DNA from: Prorocentrum cordatum
Lineage: Eukaryota > Sar > Dinophyceae > Prorocentrales > Prorocentraceae
Direction of reading: 5' to 3'
Assembly: GCA_963575745.1 (NCBI GenBank)
Contig: CAUYUJ010016705.1
Location: forward strand, 92,258 to 156,257
DNA length: 64,000 bases
Each line of letters starts with the position of its first letter. Position 1 is the stretch's first letter. Made by a program: the position numbers and the translations under genes. This document shows positions 43,391-54,390 of the stretch, piece by piece. Under the pieces are notes generated by a model. The model saw nothing but the letters and a program-made list of their open reading frames with translations, searched no databases and had not been told where the DNA came from.

Positions 43391-44010
43391 AAATAGCCCC
43401 CCCCCCCCCGGCGGGGCCGCCCACTCCGCAACCATCGGGGAACGCTTTTTAATACCCCCTCCCCGGGGCCTCCAAGGAGCCTCCAAGGAGCCTCCAGACG
43501 ACCCAAGAGGCCTCCAAGACGGCCCCAGGAGGCCCCCAGGATGGTCCAAGAGGGCCCCGAGGCGGTCCCAGATCGCTCCAAGACGCCCAAGATGGTCCCA
43601 AGACGGCCCAAGGGGCCTCCAAGACGCCCCAAGAGGCCTCCAAGAGGCTCTCCAAGAGGGCCCCAAGAGGCTCGAATCGTTGATTTTCCATTGTGTTTTT
43701 CGATGTTTTTGGCTTTCTCTCCTTTTGGGCTCCCTGGCGCTCCAAGACGGCCAAGAGGCACCCAAGATCGCCCCAAGACGGCCCAAGAGGCCACCAAGAC
43801 GGCCCCAAGACGGCCCAAGAGCGCCCCGGGACCGCTTAAGAGGCCTCGAAGACGGCCCAAGAGAGTCCCAACACGGCTCCAAGAAGGGGCCCAGACGCGG
43901 GATCCGAGCGCACTTTACGGGCCCTCGGCCCCAAGAGCATCCCCAGAAACCACTAGAGGCTCCCAAAGGCCCCCAAGAGCCCCCCGGGAGGCCCCCAAGA
44001 GCCCCCGAGC
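43391..44010 (-). repeat. Dispersed CCCAAGAGG repeat, block H
   Basis: GC-rich head after the TA repeat, then CCAAGAGGCC words. The core GATTTTCCATTGTGTTTTTC at about 43681 corresponds to that of block G. Confidence 0.85.
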
Positions 44011-44311
44011 AGGCACCGAAACGAGCCCCATGCGATTTCGGACACTTTCATATGCACCCCTTCTTCCTTCCGATCCGTTCCGTTGAGCTGCCTGCATTGA
44101 GTAGCATGTGCATTGCATTTCAATTCAACAATAATGCTGTGAATCGCGCTGCATTTGCAACGTTTGGCGTTTGTTTTACTACTCGCATTGGTCTGCATGG
44201 CGTTGCATTCGATACGTCTGTGTGCGCCCTCGTGTGTACTACGGCCCTGTTCGGTCTGCGCCATTGTTACCTCTCCAGTTCATGCTCCTGCCATTGGTGG
44301 TTACGTGCACG
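44011..44311. other. No recognised gene
   Basis: Mixed-complexity sequence with a repeated TTGCATTT/TGCATT motif near 44090-44160. Nothing further. Confidence 0.4.
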
Positions 44312-44440
44312 CGTGCACATGTTAGCTTTGAGAGGATGGGGGCTGCTGGAACCTCAGCGCGCTCGAACTGCGCGTGTGGTGTTAGTTGGGGCCGAGGGTG
44401 CGAGCTTAGCGTGCACATGTTAGCTTTGAAAGGATGGGGG
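44312..44440 (+). repeat. 96-bp duplication carrying hairpin copy f
   Basis: GTGCACATGTTAGCTTTGA at about 44312 and 44408, each followed by AGGATGGGGGCTGC. The first is followed by a diverged hairpin (44346-44385) with CTGGAACC and GGTGTTAG arms and a GCGCGCTCGAACTGCGCG centre; the second runs into the GTC repeat. Confidence 0.75.
44346..44385 (+). repeat. CTAGAAC hairpin module, copy f (diverged)
   Basis: Same plan and 40-base length as copies a-c but with several arm mismatches and no microsatellite downstream. Confidence 0.6.
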
Positions 44441-44454
44441 CTGCCGTTGTTTCT

Positions 44455-44607
44455 GTGGCCTCCTCGTCGTCGTCTTCGTCGTCGTCGTCGCCGCCGTCGC
44501 CGGCGTCGCCGCCGGCGTCGTCGTCGTCGTCGTCGACGTCGCCGCCGTCGCCGCTGGCGTCATCGTCGTCGTCGTCGTCATCGTCTTCGTCGTCGTCGTC
44601 ATCGTCG

Positions 44608-44648
<41 letters not shown>

Positions 44649-44670
44649 ATCGCCGTCGCTGTCGTCGTCG
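44455..44670 (+). repeat. GTC/GCC trinucleotide microsatellite
   Basis: GTCGTCGTCTTCGTCGTCG-type array; Ser/Arg/Thr frames are artefacts. Confidence 0.95.
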
Positions 44671-45139
44671 GTTCGAGGACCAGGTCTCTGTCCTCATTGC
44701 CGTGCGCGGCCATCATGTCAATAGCGATCCCAGGTTTCATTCCCTGCGTCGCCGGCGCAGGGAGCCCCAAGACGGTCCCCCAAAGGACGCTCCCAAGAAG
44801 CCCCCAGCAGCTCCCGCGGCACCCAAGAGACGCCGAGAGGCCCCCAAGAGGCCTTGCAGAGACTTCAAGAGACCATTGGGAATCACGTCCTGAGAGGCCT
44901 CCAAGACGCCCCTACTTCACGATCCATGTCAGGGGTGTGCCGACATGGGCGGGGCGGCAGGATGCGACCCTTGTTTCCGGGGCCGTCGGTAGAGCTTCCT
45001 TCGGGGCACAAGCTGTGTGCGGAGCGAGTCGAAATACGCGGGGAGACGCTGGGCGAATTCTCCCAACAGAGCCGTGTGAAAGGTGTGCGATAGGCGGAGG
45101 GACGCCGTGCTTTTCTGTCCCTGGCACCGTTCGTGGAGT
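44671..45139. other. Short CCCAAGAGG patch and unique sequence
   Basis: CCCAAGAAGCCC and CCAAGAGGCC words at 44765-44905 belong to the dispersed family. The rest (to 45139) is complex with no recognised gene. Confidence 0.5.
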
Positions 45140-45355
45140 TCTGGGGGGAGGAAGGAGGTGAAGGAGGTGAAGGAACACAAGGAGGGACAGATTGAAGAGA
45201 GCGGGGAGGACAGGGAGGAGGAGGAGGAGGTGAATGAACAGGGATCCACTTCAGGGAGACGGCATCGAGGAGAAGAAAGAGGAGGAGGAGGAGCAAGAGG
45301 ATAGGATGATGGGGAGAGATAGAACGGAAATGAGGAGGAGGGGGAGGGGACTGGA
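45140..45355 (+). repeat. GGA/GAA purine microsatellite
   Basis: GGAGGTGAAGGAGG and AGGAGGAGGAGG patches. Confidence 0.85.
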
Positions 45356-45361
45356 GTAGAC

Positions 45362-45660
45362 CGATGATGATGACGGCGACGACGCTGATGATGAGGATGA
45401 CGAGCACAACGACGGCGCCGACGAAGATGATGATGATGATGATGATGCTGATGCTGATGCTGACGATGATGATGCTGATGATGATGACGACGACGATGAT
45501 AGTGAGGACAACGATGACGACGACGATGATGACGATGGTGCTGACGATGCTGACGATGATGGTGGTGATGATGATGGTTGTGCTGGTGATGGTAATGGTG
45601 AACACGACCATGACGATGACTACGATGGTGATGATTGCGATGATGACGATGGTGAGGATC
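45362..45660. repeat. TGA/GAC microsatellite
   Basis: Plus-strand TGA orientation. Its end adjoins the hairpin at 45665. Confidence 0.95.
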
Positions 45661-45664
45661 CTGG

Positions 45665-45705
45665 CTAGAACTTGAGCGCGCGCGAAGCGCGCGCGATGGT
45701 TCTAG
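45665..45705 (+). repeat. CTAGAAC hairpin module, copy c
   Basis: CTAGAAC and GGTTCTAG arms around GCGCGCGCGAAGCGCGCGCG, 41 bases, followed by TATATGTATGTATGTATATA. Confidence 0.92.
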
Positions 45706-45728
45706 TATATGTATGTATGTATATATAT

Positions 45729-45805
<77 letters not shown>
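45706..45805 (+). repeat. TATG/TA then GA microsatellite up to gap
   Basis: TATGTATG, TATATATA, then about 35 GA units ending in the N run. The assembly evidently broke in this low-complexity tract. Confidence 0.97.
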
Positions 45806-45905
45806 NNNNNNNNNNNNNNNNNNNNNNNNNNNNNNNNNNNNNNNNNNNNNNNNNNNNNNNNNNNNNNNNNNNNNNNNNNNNNNNNNNNNNNNNNNNNNNN
45901 NNNNN
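45806..45905. other. Assembly gap (100 N)
   Basis: One hundred consecutive N. Confidence 1.
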
Positions 45906-46209
45906 GTGTTCCGACGGATCCACGCACAGCGAGCGCCGAAGTGATCGCGGCTCCTTTGGTCTCCAATCTGTAACCTCGATGCCAGCATCAGAAGCGTACG
46001 CAGGATGCCCTGTGGGCACAGCGCTCATGAAGTCCGCCCCGCGCGTGACGCAGCAAGCAGGCGATTTAATTCAACTCCTTCGCGCCGAGGAGCGGGCGGC
46101 CACGCGCGTCGAGAAACTCGTGGAGCCCCTCGCGGTCGCCCGCGGGGCCTCGCGAAGGCCTATTGGGACCCGGGCTGAAATAGGCTTGGCGAAATACCCA
46201 ACCATATGC
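45906..46209. other. Unique stretch, no recognised gene
   Basis: Complex sequence between the gap and the 88-bp repeat. Open frames on both strands have no domain. Confidence 0.4.
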
Positions 46210-46545
46210 AGCTGTGGGTGCCATGTGGGGCCACGATTGCGTCCGGGGGTGCGCCAGGATGGGGCGGCGCCGCCGTGTGGACCACGCCGCTAGGGCCTCC
46301 GGTGGAACTCCATGCGGGGCCGCGAACCGAGCGAAGGGTGCGCCCAAATGGGGCGCAGCCGCCATGTAGACCTTGCCGCTGGGGCCGTCAGTGGAGCTCC
46401 ATGTGGGGCCGCGAACCGTGCGAGGGGCGCGCCCGCATGGGCGGCGCCGCCGTGGGGCCATGCCACCGGGGCCTTCGGTGGACTTCCATGTGGGGCCACG
46501 AAAAGCGTGGGGGGTGCGCCCACATGAGGCGGCGCCGCCACGTGG
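46210..46545. repeat. Tandem repeat of 87-90 bp, about four copies
   Basis: CCATGTGGGGCC(A/G)CG starts near 46221, 46310, 46399 and 46486. Units carry GCGCCGCC, a variable GGGGCC and a GTGGA. All minus-strand frames are open across it. Confidence 0.9.
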
Positions 46546-46850
46546 ATCTCGATCCAGCATGGATCCTGGCAGATCGGCGGGCCTGGCGAAAGCATAAGAA
46601 GGTATCCACGAATTTCGGGTCCTGTCCGAGCCCGTCGATATACCCCTGCGTGAATGCATGATCTTCCTCGCAGTCCTGGTCGGCCCACGCGGCGCAAAAC
46701 AAAATTGCCCTGCCTGGCCCACTCGCGCGACAGACTACTAGCAGGGGCCATTCCATTATACCTGGTGTAGTGGAAGCTCTTCAGTTTCGGGAACCCGTAC
46801 TGGTCGCAAAAGTTCACAGGGGGGTCCGGGTTTGCAAACACGGCAGCACG
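46546..46850 (-). other. Unrecognised minus-strand complex ORFs upstream of the 88-bp repeat
   Basis: On the minus strand one frame starts near 46841 (MFANPDPPVNFCDQYGFPKL, then KSFHYTRYNG). Another reads ILFCAAWADQDCEEDHAFTQ, then GYIDGLGQDPKFVDTFLCF, over 46580-46710. Both are protein-like but in different phases, as if separated by a frameshift or short intron. Neither matches a family I recognise. Both then run into the tandem repeat. Confidence 0.25.
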
Positions 46851-48841
46851 ATTTACGGCGTCCCTGCCCGCCGCCGCGTTGCTGACGCCGCCCCGGTGTC
46901 TCGCGCGACAGTGCGTCTCCCGTGATCGCGTCGCTTTGGATGCGCAGCGCGGTTTTCGTTATGGTTTGGCTCCCCGAGAATTTTCAGAAGTGCGCCTGGC
47001 GACCCGCGAATTTGCGCAGCCAGTTGCCATCGCGCCGCGACTTCTGGTGATGCCACCGCCCTCGAACATGCGCGCGCGCGTGCGAGCCCGCGGTTGTAGG
47101 TTAACGCGCGCAGGCACGCGCATTGCGTTTGCTGTTTGCTTGTCCACTTCTGCGCTCATCATGCTGTTGGGCGCTGTAGTTTCGCATGGGGCTCGCGCGT
47201 GGTTGCGCGACGTTCAATGTGTTATTGAACGCGAGGGCGCCTTTGATGTCGCTGTCGCAGTGCCACTTGCTCCGAGGCGTTTATTCGATTATCACCGCTG
47301 CCGCTGTCATTGGCGCGGCGGTTCCTGATCGCAACGTCGCGATTGGTAGGCAATTCGGTCCGCGCCCTTTTGCGCCAAACGCTGTTATCGTGGTCCTCAT
47401 CGGGGCATCAGTCTGCAGCAAGGAGCATCGCGCGGGCGCTCGCGTTCTCGCGTTCGGTCAGCCGCGATTCGTCCGACGCTATACCGCTCATTTGGCGTCT
47501 AAGTTTTTTTTTTTTTTTTTTTTTAGATGCGTTTTGTCGTCGAGAATTTCACCAGTAGAATGGCGCTACTGACTTCTGTGCATGTCGTTGATCGCGCTGA
47601 GCATTCGAATGCTTGGGGTCGGCGGGCAGCGCCGCGCAGTTCCCCCCCGGGGGCGGCCAGGCAAAACGTGTTTGCCCCCGCGGGCATGGCAGATCATTCA
47701 GCGCATTGCTCGTCCACGCTGCGCTCGATTCGCGGCCCGGCAATGACCGGCGCCGGTGCTGGGTGGCGTGGTTCCCGGGTGCACGGCGCGCAAGTGTGCG
47801 ATGCCACCGGCGCGTGCCGAAGTACCGAGTCTCGCTTGGTCTGGGGGCGGAGGTCCGAAGGAGGTTCCGGCTGGTAGCGTGCGTGGTGGCGTCGATTTTC
47901 CAGCCTCAGACATCGCGCGTCGTGCCATTGACGAGGGTCGCCGCGGGTATCTGGGCCCCCCTCGCTGCGGGCGCCTCGCGCGCAGTCCACGCGCGCGATG
48001 CTCGCCGCGCCATCGTAGCCCCGAGCGCCCGAGGGGCGCGCGCCCCTCGCCCGACCCAGTGTTCGCGCGATCTTGCAGGCGTGATTTTTCCCGCAGTGGG
48101 GCGGGCCGAGCGCGTTTGGACAATCGAGTGATGGAGGCGTTTCGTGGTGGAGCCACGGAGAAAGTCATGCTGGGGCTGCCAATGCCGCAGCCGCTGGGGC
48201 CGCCCCCGCCCCCGGAGTCGCGACGTCCATTCGGCCCGCGGCGGCGGCTGGCCCCATATAGCTGCCGGTGCGTTCGCAGAATGTTTGCCCCCCCCCCCCC
48301 CCCTTCCCGCGCCGCCCCCCCTCGCGCGGCGCCCGCGTTCGGGTTCCGGCGCAAGTGTCTGGTTCCCCTGGGAGGGCCAGCGGGCGCCCTGGCAGCGTGG
48401 CCGACAGCGTCGAGTGGCGGATGGCGGCGCCCACGGGGGCGACGGCTGTTCCAAGGGCCCAGTCCCCCCCTCGATGTGGCCCCGAAGCCGATCGGCGAGC
48501 CGAATGGGCCCTTGGCCGAGGCGAGGTGGTCGGATTTTGGGGTCCCAGCCGGTCTGCCTCAGGGTGAGGGCGTTGTCTGCGCCGTCGCGCATTCTGGCGC
48601 GGGCGCGCCGAGGCCGCGTGGGCTCGGGCAACTCAGTGGCAAATCAGGGCGGCCCTCTACGTGCGAATGACTGCCGTGGCATTATGGTTGCCGATCGCGC
48701 CAACAAAGGCGTGGCGGGTTGGCGACGCGCGCGGGCGCCAGCGTATGTCGCTCACCAATCCCCGTTTCATTGTGGCGCGATCCCTGGCCGAGGCGCGGGC
48801 GTGGTGCCGCGCGTGTTGTGTTCGACCGTTGATTGCAATTT
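46851..48841. other. 2 kb CpG-rich unique sequence, no recognised gene
   Basis: Complex sequence rich in GCGCG and CGCG words, with a 20-T run at 47504-47523. The longest frames (200-300 codons) occur on both strands after 47700 and are Arg/Ala/Pro-rich with no recognisable motif. Composition resembles 38144-39111 and 50561-52379, so these may be parts of one kind of sequence. Confidence 0.4.
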
Positions 48842-49736
48842 TCCCTACCTAGGCTCTGCCTAGAAGGGGTTCTTACCCTGCGTGCTTAAAGGGGCCGGGC
48901 AGTGTAGCTCGCCCCGGGCGGCCCCCCGGCATCCGCCCCGCGGCCCCCCCCCAGTCCCCTGGGAGCTTTAGCTTTTAGCTTTAGCTTTAGCTTGAACTTT
49001 AGCTTAGCTTTAATTTAGCTTTAGCCTAGCTTGACCTTAGTTAGCTTTAGCTTAGCTTTAGCTCAGCTTTAGCTGAGCTTCAGCTTAGCTTTAGCTTAGC
49101 TTTAGCTTAGCTTAACTTAGCTGAATCCTATCCTTAGCTCAGCTTTAGCTTACTTTAGCTTTAGCTTAGCTTTAGCTTAGCTTTAGCTTAGCTCTAGCTT
49201 AGCTTTAGCTTACTTTAGCTTAGCTTTAGCTTAGCTTTAGCTTAGCTTTAGCTTAGCTTCAGCTCAGCTTTTGCGTAGCTTAATCTTAGCTTTAGCTTAG
49301 CTTTAGCTTAGCTTGAGCTTAGCTTTTGCTTTGCTTTCGCCTAGCTCAATCTAAACTTTAGCTTTAGCTTAGTTTTATCTTAGCCCTAGCTTAGCTTTAG
49401 CTTAGCTTCAGCTTAGCTGTAGCTTAGCTGTAGCTTAGCCTTAGCTTCGCCTTAGCTTTAGCTCAGCTTTCGTTTTACCTTAGCTTTAGCTTTAGCTCTT
49501 AGCTTTAGCTTAATTTTAGCGTAGCTTTTGCTTAGCTTTAGCTTAGCTTTTGTTTAACTTTAGCTTAGCTTTAGCTTAGCTGCAGCTTAGCTTTAGCTGC
49601 GCTTCAGCCCAGCTTTAGCTTAGCTTTAGTTGCTTAGTTTTAGCTCAGCTTCAGCTCAGCTTTAGCTTAGCTTTACTGTTGCTACTAATGCTGCTTTCCT
49701 AGGGGCTCCAGCTCCTAGGTCGGGTCGCATTGGGAT
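48842..49736 (-). mobile_element. Satellite-carrying TIR element, copy 2 (inverted)
   Basis: Inverted relative to 8098-9032. It starts CCCTACCTAGG (48843-48853) and ends CCTAGGTCGGG (49714-49724), with TCGCATTGGGAT completing it. Unique flanks match copy 1: CTCTGCCTAGAAGGGTTCTT in copy 1's complement differs by only one base here, and CTGCTTTCCTAGGGGCTCCA is shared. The middle is the 11-bp satellite. No open frame. Host sequence is unrelated to that around copy 1. Confidence 0.8.
48962..49678 (-). repeat. 11-bp satellite (TTTAGCTTAGC)
   Basis: The complement of the 8158-8902 array, with similar degeneracy and nearly equal length (about 717 versus 745 bp). Confidence 0.95.
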
Positions 49737-50074
49737 ATTTTTCGCGAGGGTTTCGGGTTTTGTGTCCTTCGTTGGTCTTGCGAAAGCGTTTGGTCGAGTT
49801 GTGCGACAGGTCGTGCATGGCCGGGGTGCGCCGCCCCCCTTCGGCCCGCCGCTTCATCTCTCCTCGCTCGGCGTGCCCGAACTTGCTGCGGATGTGATGC
49901 TCGTGTCTCTATCGCAGCGCGGCCATCCTCTCCGGCGCCGCGGAATGGGCGAGGGTCCAGCGCGCGTGATGCGGGCGTTTCGGTTCCCCTGCGCGATGGC
50001 TTTCCTGTTGGAGTTATTGGGATCCTGTGCATCCGAGGTGAAGTTTTTTCCCCTCGCAGACTGCTTACTGACGC
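49737..50074. other. No recognised gene
   Basis: Complex sequence; a plus-strand frame starting 49762 is open but enters the GTC repeat. Confidence 0.4.
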
Positions 50075-50560
50075 GCCGCAGTCGTCGTCGTCGTCGTCGT
50101 TGTCGTCGTCGTCCGTCGTTCGTTGTCGTCGTCGTCGTCGGGGCTGTTGTCTTCGTTGTCGTCGTCGTTGTCGTCGTCGTCGTCGTTGTCGTCTTCGCCG
50201 ACGTCGTCGTCGTTGTCGTCGCCGTCCACCGTCGTCGTCGTCGTCGTCGTCCGTCGTTGCCGCCGTCGTCGTTTTCGTCGTCGTCGTCCGTCGTCGTCGT
50301 CGTCGATCGTCGTCCGTCGTCGCCGCCGTCGTCGTCGTCGTCGTCGTCTTCGCCGTCTGTCGTCTTCGTCGTCGTCGTCGGCGTCGTTGTCCGTCGTCGT
50401 CGTTGTCGGGGCCGTCGTCGTTGTCGTCGTCGTCGTCGTCTGTCGTCGTCGTCGTCGTCGACGCCGTTGTCGTCGTAGTCGTCGTGGTCGCCCGTCGTCG
50501 TGGTTGTCGTTGTTGTTGTTGTTGTCCGTTGTCGTCGTAGCGGTCGTCGTCGTCGTCGTC
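50075..50560 (+). repeat. GTC/GTT trinucleotide microsatellite
   Basis: GTCGTCGTCGTCCGTCGTCG-type array with frame slips. Arg/Thr/Asp, Ser and Val frames on both strands are artefacts. Confidence 0.95.
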
Positions 50561-52379
50561 GACGACGACGACGCAGACGACGTCGGCGACGATTGCAGCG
50601 GGCGGGCGCGGCGCGCCCGCCCCCCCCCCTTCCCGCGGAGCATCCGCAGTGCGCCGTCGTCTGCCGTCGGCGGCGCAGCTGCCGCCGCCTGTCGTCGTCG
50701 TCGTCGTCGTCGTCGTCGGTCGCGTCGTTGTGGAGGGTGGGTAAGTGGGGAGGGAACGGAGGGGCCCTTTCCGCCTGCCCCTGCCGCTCGCCCCCAACTT
50801 CCCCGCTCGCGCATGCAGTCGCGTCGGCGCCGCCCGCCGGTCGGGGCGCGCGCCCCCCCGCGCCCTCTATCGGCCGTCTGTGGCCGTGTTGGCCCGAGCG
50901 CCCCGCTATGGCGGAGGCGCTGCTTCCCCCCTTCGCTGAAGCGGCGCCGCTGGCGTCGCGTCCGTCGACCTCTCGCCGGCGGCCAGGCGTCGTCGCCAAT
51001 CGCCGGCGCCGCCGCCGCGCGTTTCCATTTGGCGGGCGCCCCCCCCGCGACTCGGCCGAGCAGTTGTTCTGTTTGTTTGTGTATTTGTGTTTTTCTTGGG
51101 AATGCGAGTTGCCAACTTCTCATGGCAATCGCGCGCCCCCAGCGGCTGTTCTGTCCGCGAGGTGACATTAGGCGCCCTCGCTTATAAAGGGGGTCTGTGG
51201 GTAGGCCCTGGGTGCCGTTACCAGGCGTCGCAAGGAGGGGGGGGCGCCCTCTTCCCCCCCCCATCGTCATGAAGGGTTCCTCCCACCGGGGGCGCTGCTG
51301 CTCGGCGCGTTTCGACGGTGGCGTTTTCCGGCGATGAGGCCCCCGCCGTCGCCGCCGCGTCTCCGCGGCAGCTTGATCAGAATATCCGCTCGTCGCTGGA
51401 GGTGCTGTTCCCCGCCCGCGGGGCCCCGCGCTTGCAGCTGTGCGCTCGGTCGCCGAGGTGCAACTGGCCAGTTGGGCGTGGATGTCCAAGGCGGAGATGT
51501 TCGCGTCCGCGTGGTAGGCTTATGTGGGCGCCCCAGTGCTGCCGGTTCCCTTCTCGCCTGCGCGACGTTTGATGCTGCTGCGACGGCTGCCGACTCGCGC
51601 TGCGTGCGCCCCTTTGTCGCGCAATCTGTTTGGCCCCGTGCGCGTCGATCTCGCGCGCAGCCTACGTTCCCTCACTTGTTTTCTGATGTCGAAGCTATTG
51701 TTTGGCATTCGCGTGCGCGTGCCTTCAGCGGGCCGTTTGAGTCGGATCAGCGGCGAGCGCGTGACAGTGCTTCGACGTGTCTTCGACGAGTTCCGATTCT
51801 TGTTCCCGCGGCGCGCGTGCCGCAGAGCGCGCGAGGCATTGCGCTGGCCTGCCCTTGCATTTCTGGTCGCCCGCCCCCAGCTGAACGCGATTGCCGCCCC
51901 TCGTCCGACGCCCGGTTGCGAGTCTCATATTTGTCCCTGTGGAGCTGTGCTGTCTGCTTCCCGGGGCTTGCAGAGCCGCTGGCATTCTCGTCGCGGTTCT
52001 CGCGCGCTGGCGCGTTGCTGCCGTTTGGAGTCGAAGAGTCCTGCGCGCTGCCGATATCGCGGGGCATGCGACTGATCGTTCGCGCGCCCGAGTCGCGCCC
52101 CCGTTTGCCTGATTCCGCGGGCGCGAAGCCTGGCGAGGTAGCTCGTGGACGGCGCAGGTCAGCCCGGAGAGATGGTCGAGGCCGCCGTTCGGCCGCGGCC
52201 GCCGCGCGCTCTTGCGACGGACAGGTCGCTGGGCGAGTGCGCGCCTGGATTTGCGAGTTCGTCGGTGCGAATTATTATTGAGTTTGTCGTTCCTCGCCAT
52301 GTGCCTTACTCGCAAGTCGAATTCTGTGCCTATTGGTATCCGACCCGCATTTTGATGACATCATGGGCCAATCCCGGTT
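50561..52379. other. 1.8 kb CpG-rich unique sequence, no recognised gene
   Basis: GAC and GTC patches at 50560-50585 and 50690-50730, then complex CG-rich sequence. Frames up to about 380 codons on both strands reflect low stop density, with Arg/Ala-rich content and no domain. Confidence 0.4.
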
Positions 52380-52860
52380 CCGCCCTCCAGGGTCGCCCAG
52401 GCGGCTCCAAGGGGGGCCTCTGGGCGGCCCGGGGCGGCCCCGACACGCCTCGCAACGGGTGGCCCGGGGCATTGTCTCGATGGCCGCGAGATCCTCGCGA
52501 GCGCCCGAGACGGCGCTGAGAGGCCCTCGGCGCCGCCCGAGATGCCTCCGAGAGGCCCGGATCATTGAAATGTCAGAGATCACCCATGGTTGTTGCGTTC
52601 TCACATTTTCGCCCCCGACGCGCTTCCGCGGCTTCCGCGCGGCCCCCGCGAGAGGTCCAATATGCTCCCGAGAAGCGCCCCGAGCGGCCCCGAGAGACCC
52701 CGAGAGGCCATGGAGACGTTCGAAGACGCCCCCACGAGACCCCAGAGAGACTCCCAAGACCCCAAGAAGCCCCAGGAGGCCCCAAATAACGCACCGCGGG
52801 CCCCAGGGCGCCCCCGAGCGCGACGAGCCCTGGGGAGGTTTTGAAAACAGCCCAGGACCG
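52380..52860 (-). repeat. Dispersed CCGAGAGGCCCC repeat, block J (diverged)
   Basis: GAGAGGCCC and CCCGAGA words replace CCAAGAGG. A core-like segment GATCATTGAAATGTCAGAGA is at about 52559. Diverged member of the TCTTGGGGCC family. Confidence 0.7.
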
Positions 52861-53474
52861 CCCCCGGGACGCTGCCGCGAGATATCCTCTCTCCTCGTCC
52901 ATCCGTCCACCCTGATCCCTCCCTCCTCTTCCTTTTCCCAGTTGTGTCCCTTCCCCCCCCCCATCCGCCCTATCCCCCCCTCGCTTCTTCCTAGCTTTCT
53001 GCCGCGCGAAATGGTCGAAGTTTCATGTTGGAAACACCGGAATCTTACGCATTTTGTTCAAGTTCCCCCCCGCCCAGAATGCGTTTCCGACTCTCCCGTA
53101 TCTCTTTGTCCGTTCCCACTGATTCCTTTCGTGCTGCCCGTTTCACAACCCTCTCCTTCATCCCCCCGTGTGCCCCAGAGACGCCCCCGTGAGACTGCCG
53201 CGCGACGCCCTTTCCCTGCTCGTTGTCCTGCCCCCTTTTTTCTCGCTGCGTCTTTTCTCCTCATCATTTCTTCGCTCTTCCCCCTCCCCCTCTCGCTACC
53301 TCTCTTCCAGACTCTCCCGCCCCGCGCCCCGCGCCACTCATGGAAAGGGGGGCCCAACTTGAGCATTGCCCGAAACGCCCCCTTTTTTTCCAGCGCGAAC
53401 CGACAGTTCAAAGGAACGCCCCATACAACCGAGCACGTTGCAAGGGCGTTCTGCTCCGCTGGACCTCCCAGGCA
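52861..53474. other. Pyrimidine-rich stretch, no recognised gene
   Basis: CCTCCCTCCTCTTCC and CCCTCCCCCTCTCGC patches. A 414-codon plus-strand frame spanning block J and this stretch has no domain. Confidence 0.4.
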
Positions 53475-54390
53475 GCGATTGCGCACTGCGCGCCTCCCCC
53501 CCAGGGAGCCGCGAGGTCCCAGGTCGGTCCGCGTGCTTCCCTACCCCGCCGTGCGTCCCAGGAGCCCACGGGAATAGCGACAGCTGTACAGTTGACAGCC
53601 CCCCCCCCCCCCCATGAGCCGCGAGGTTTCGGCTGGACGTGCGCCCCCCCCCCAGTCCGCTGGGCTTCCGATAGGGGCCCGCGATGGCGACAGTTTCGCA
53701 GTTCGCAACCACCCAAGGAGCCGCGAGGTGTCGGTTGGATGCGCGCATTCCCATAGTGCGTCGTGCTTCCCAGGGGGCCCACGAGAGAGGCGACAGTCGC
53801 GCAGTTCGCAGCCATCCAGGGGACCGCGAGGTTTCGGCTGGATGCGCGTGCTCCCCGATTCCGCCGTGCTCCCCAAGAGCCCACGAAAGTGGCGACCTTT
53901 GCACACTTCGCAGCCACCCAAGGGGGCTGCGAGGTTTCGGCGGGATGCGCGTACTCGCCTACCCCGCCGTGCTTTTCGCGAACCCACCCAGGTGGTGACC
54001 GTTGCGCAGTTCGCAGCCGCCCAGGGGAGCTGCGCGAGGGGCGGGCCCGCGAGCCTGCCGCACGCTGCGCCATGCGCAGCCAGTCGCGTCAAGGGGTTGC
54101 GGGGGCTGCGCGTGCTCCCCTGGTCCGCCGTGTCGCACGGGAGGAGCCCACGAAAGTGGCGACGGTTACAAAAGGCTGCAGCCACCCTGCGAAGTGCGAG
54201 GTTTCGGATACTCCCCTCCTCCGCCGCGCCTCCCAGGAACCCAGGGAGGTGGCGACGGTCGTGTCGCGGCCGCCAGAAGAACCGCGAAGCGTCGGGTATT
54301 TTCCCTTCCCCGCCGTGCCTCCTGGGAACCCACGGACGTGGCGACTGTTCTGCAGTTCGCAGCCGCCCCAGGAACAGCACACGAGGTGGC
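53475..54390. repeat. Tandem repeat of about 90-110 bp, roughly eight copies
   Basis: Units contain GCAGTTCGCAGCCACCCA, GCGAGGTTTCGGCTGGATGC, CCCGCCGTGC and CCCACGAAAGTGGCGAC. GTTCGCAGCC-type anchors lie near 53701, 53804, 53905, 54010, 54175, 54264 and 54355. One unit near 54050-54120 holds extra sequence. Both strands are open over hundreds of codons. Confidence 0.9.

Noticed and set aside
49854-51489. Minus-strand frames of 360-470 codons rich in Thr/Asp/Arg
   Set aside because: GTC microsatellite complement plus stop-poor CG-rich sequence; no domain.
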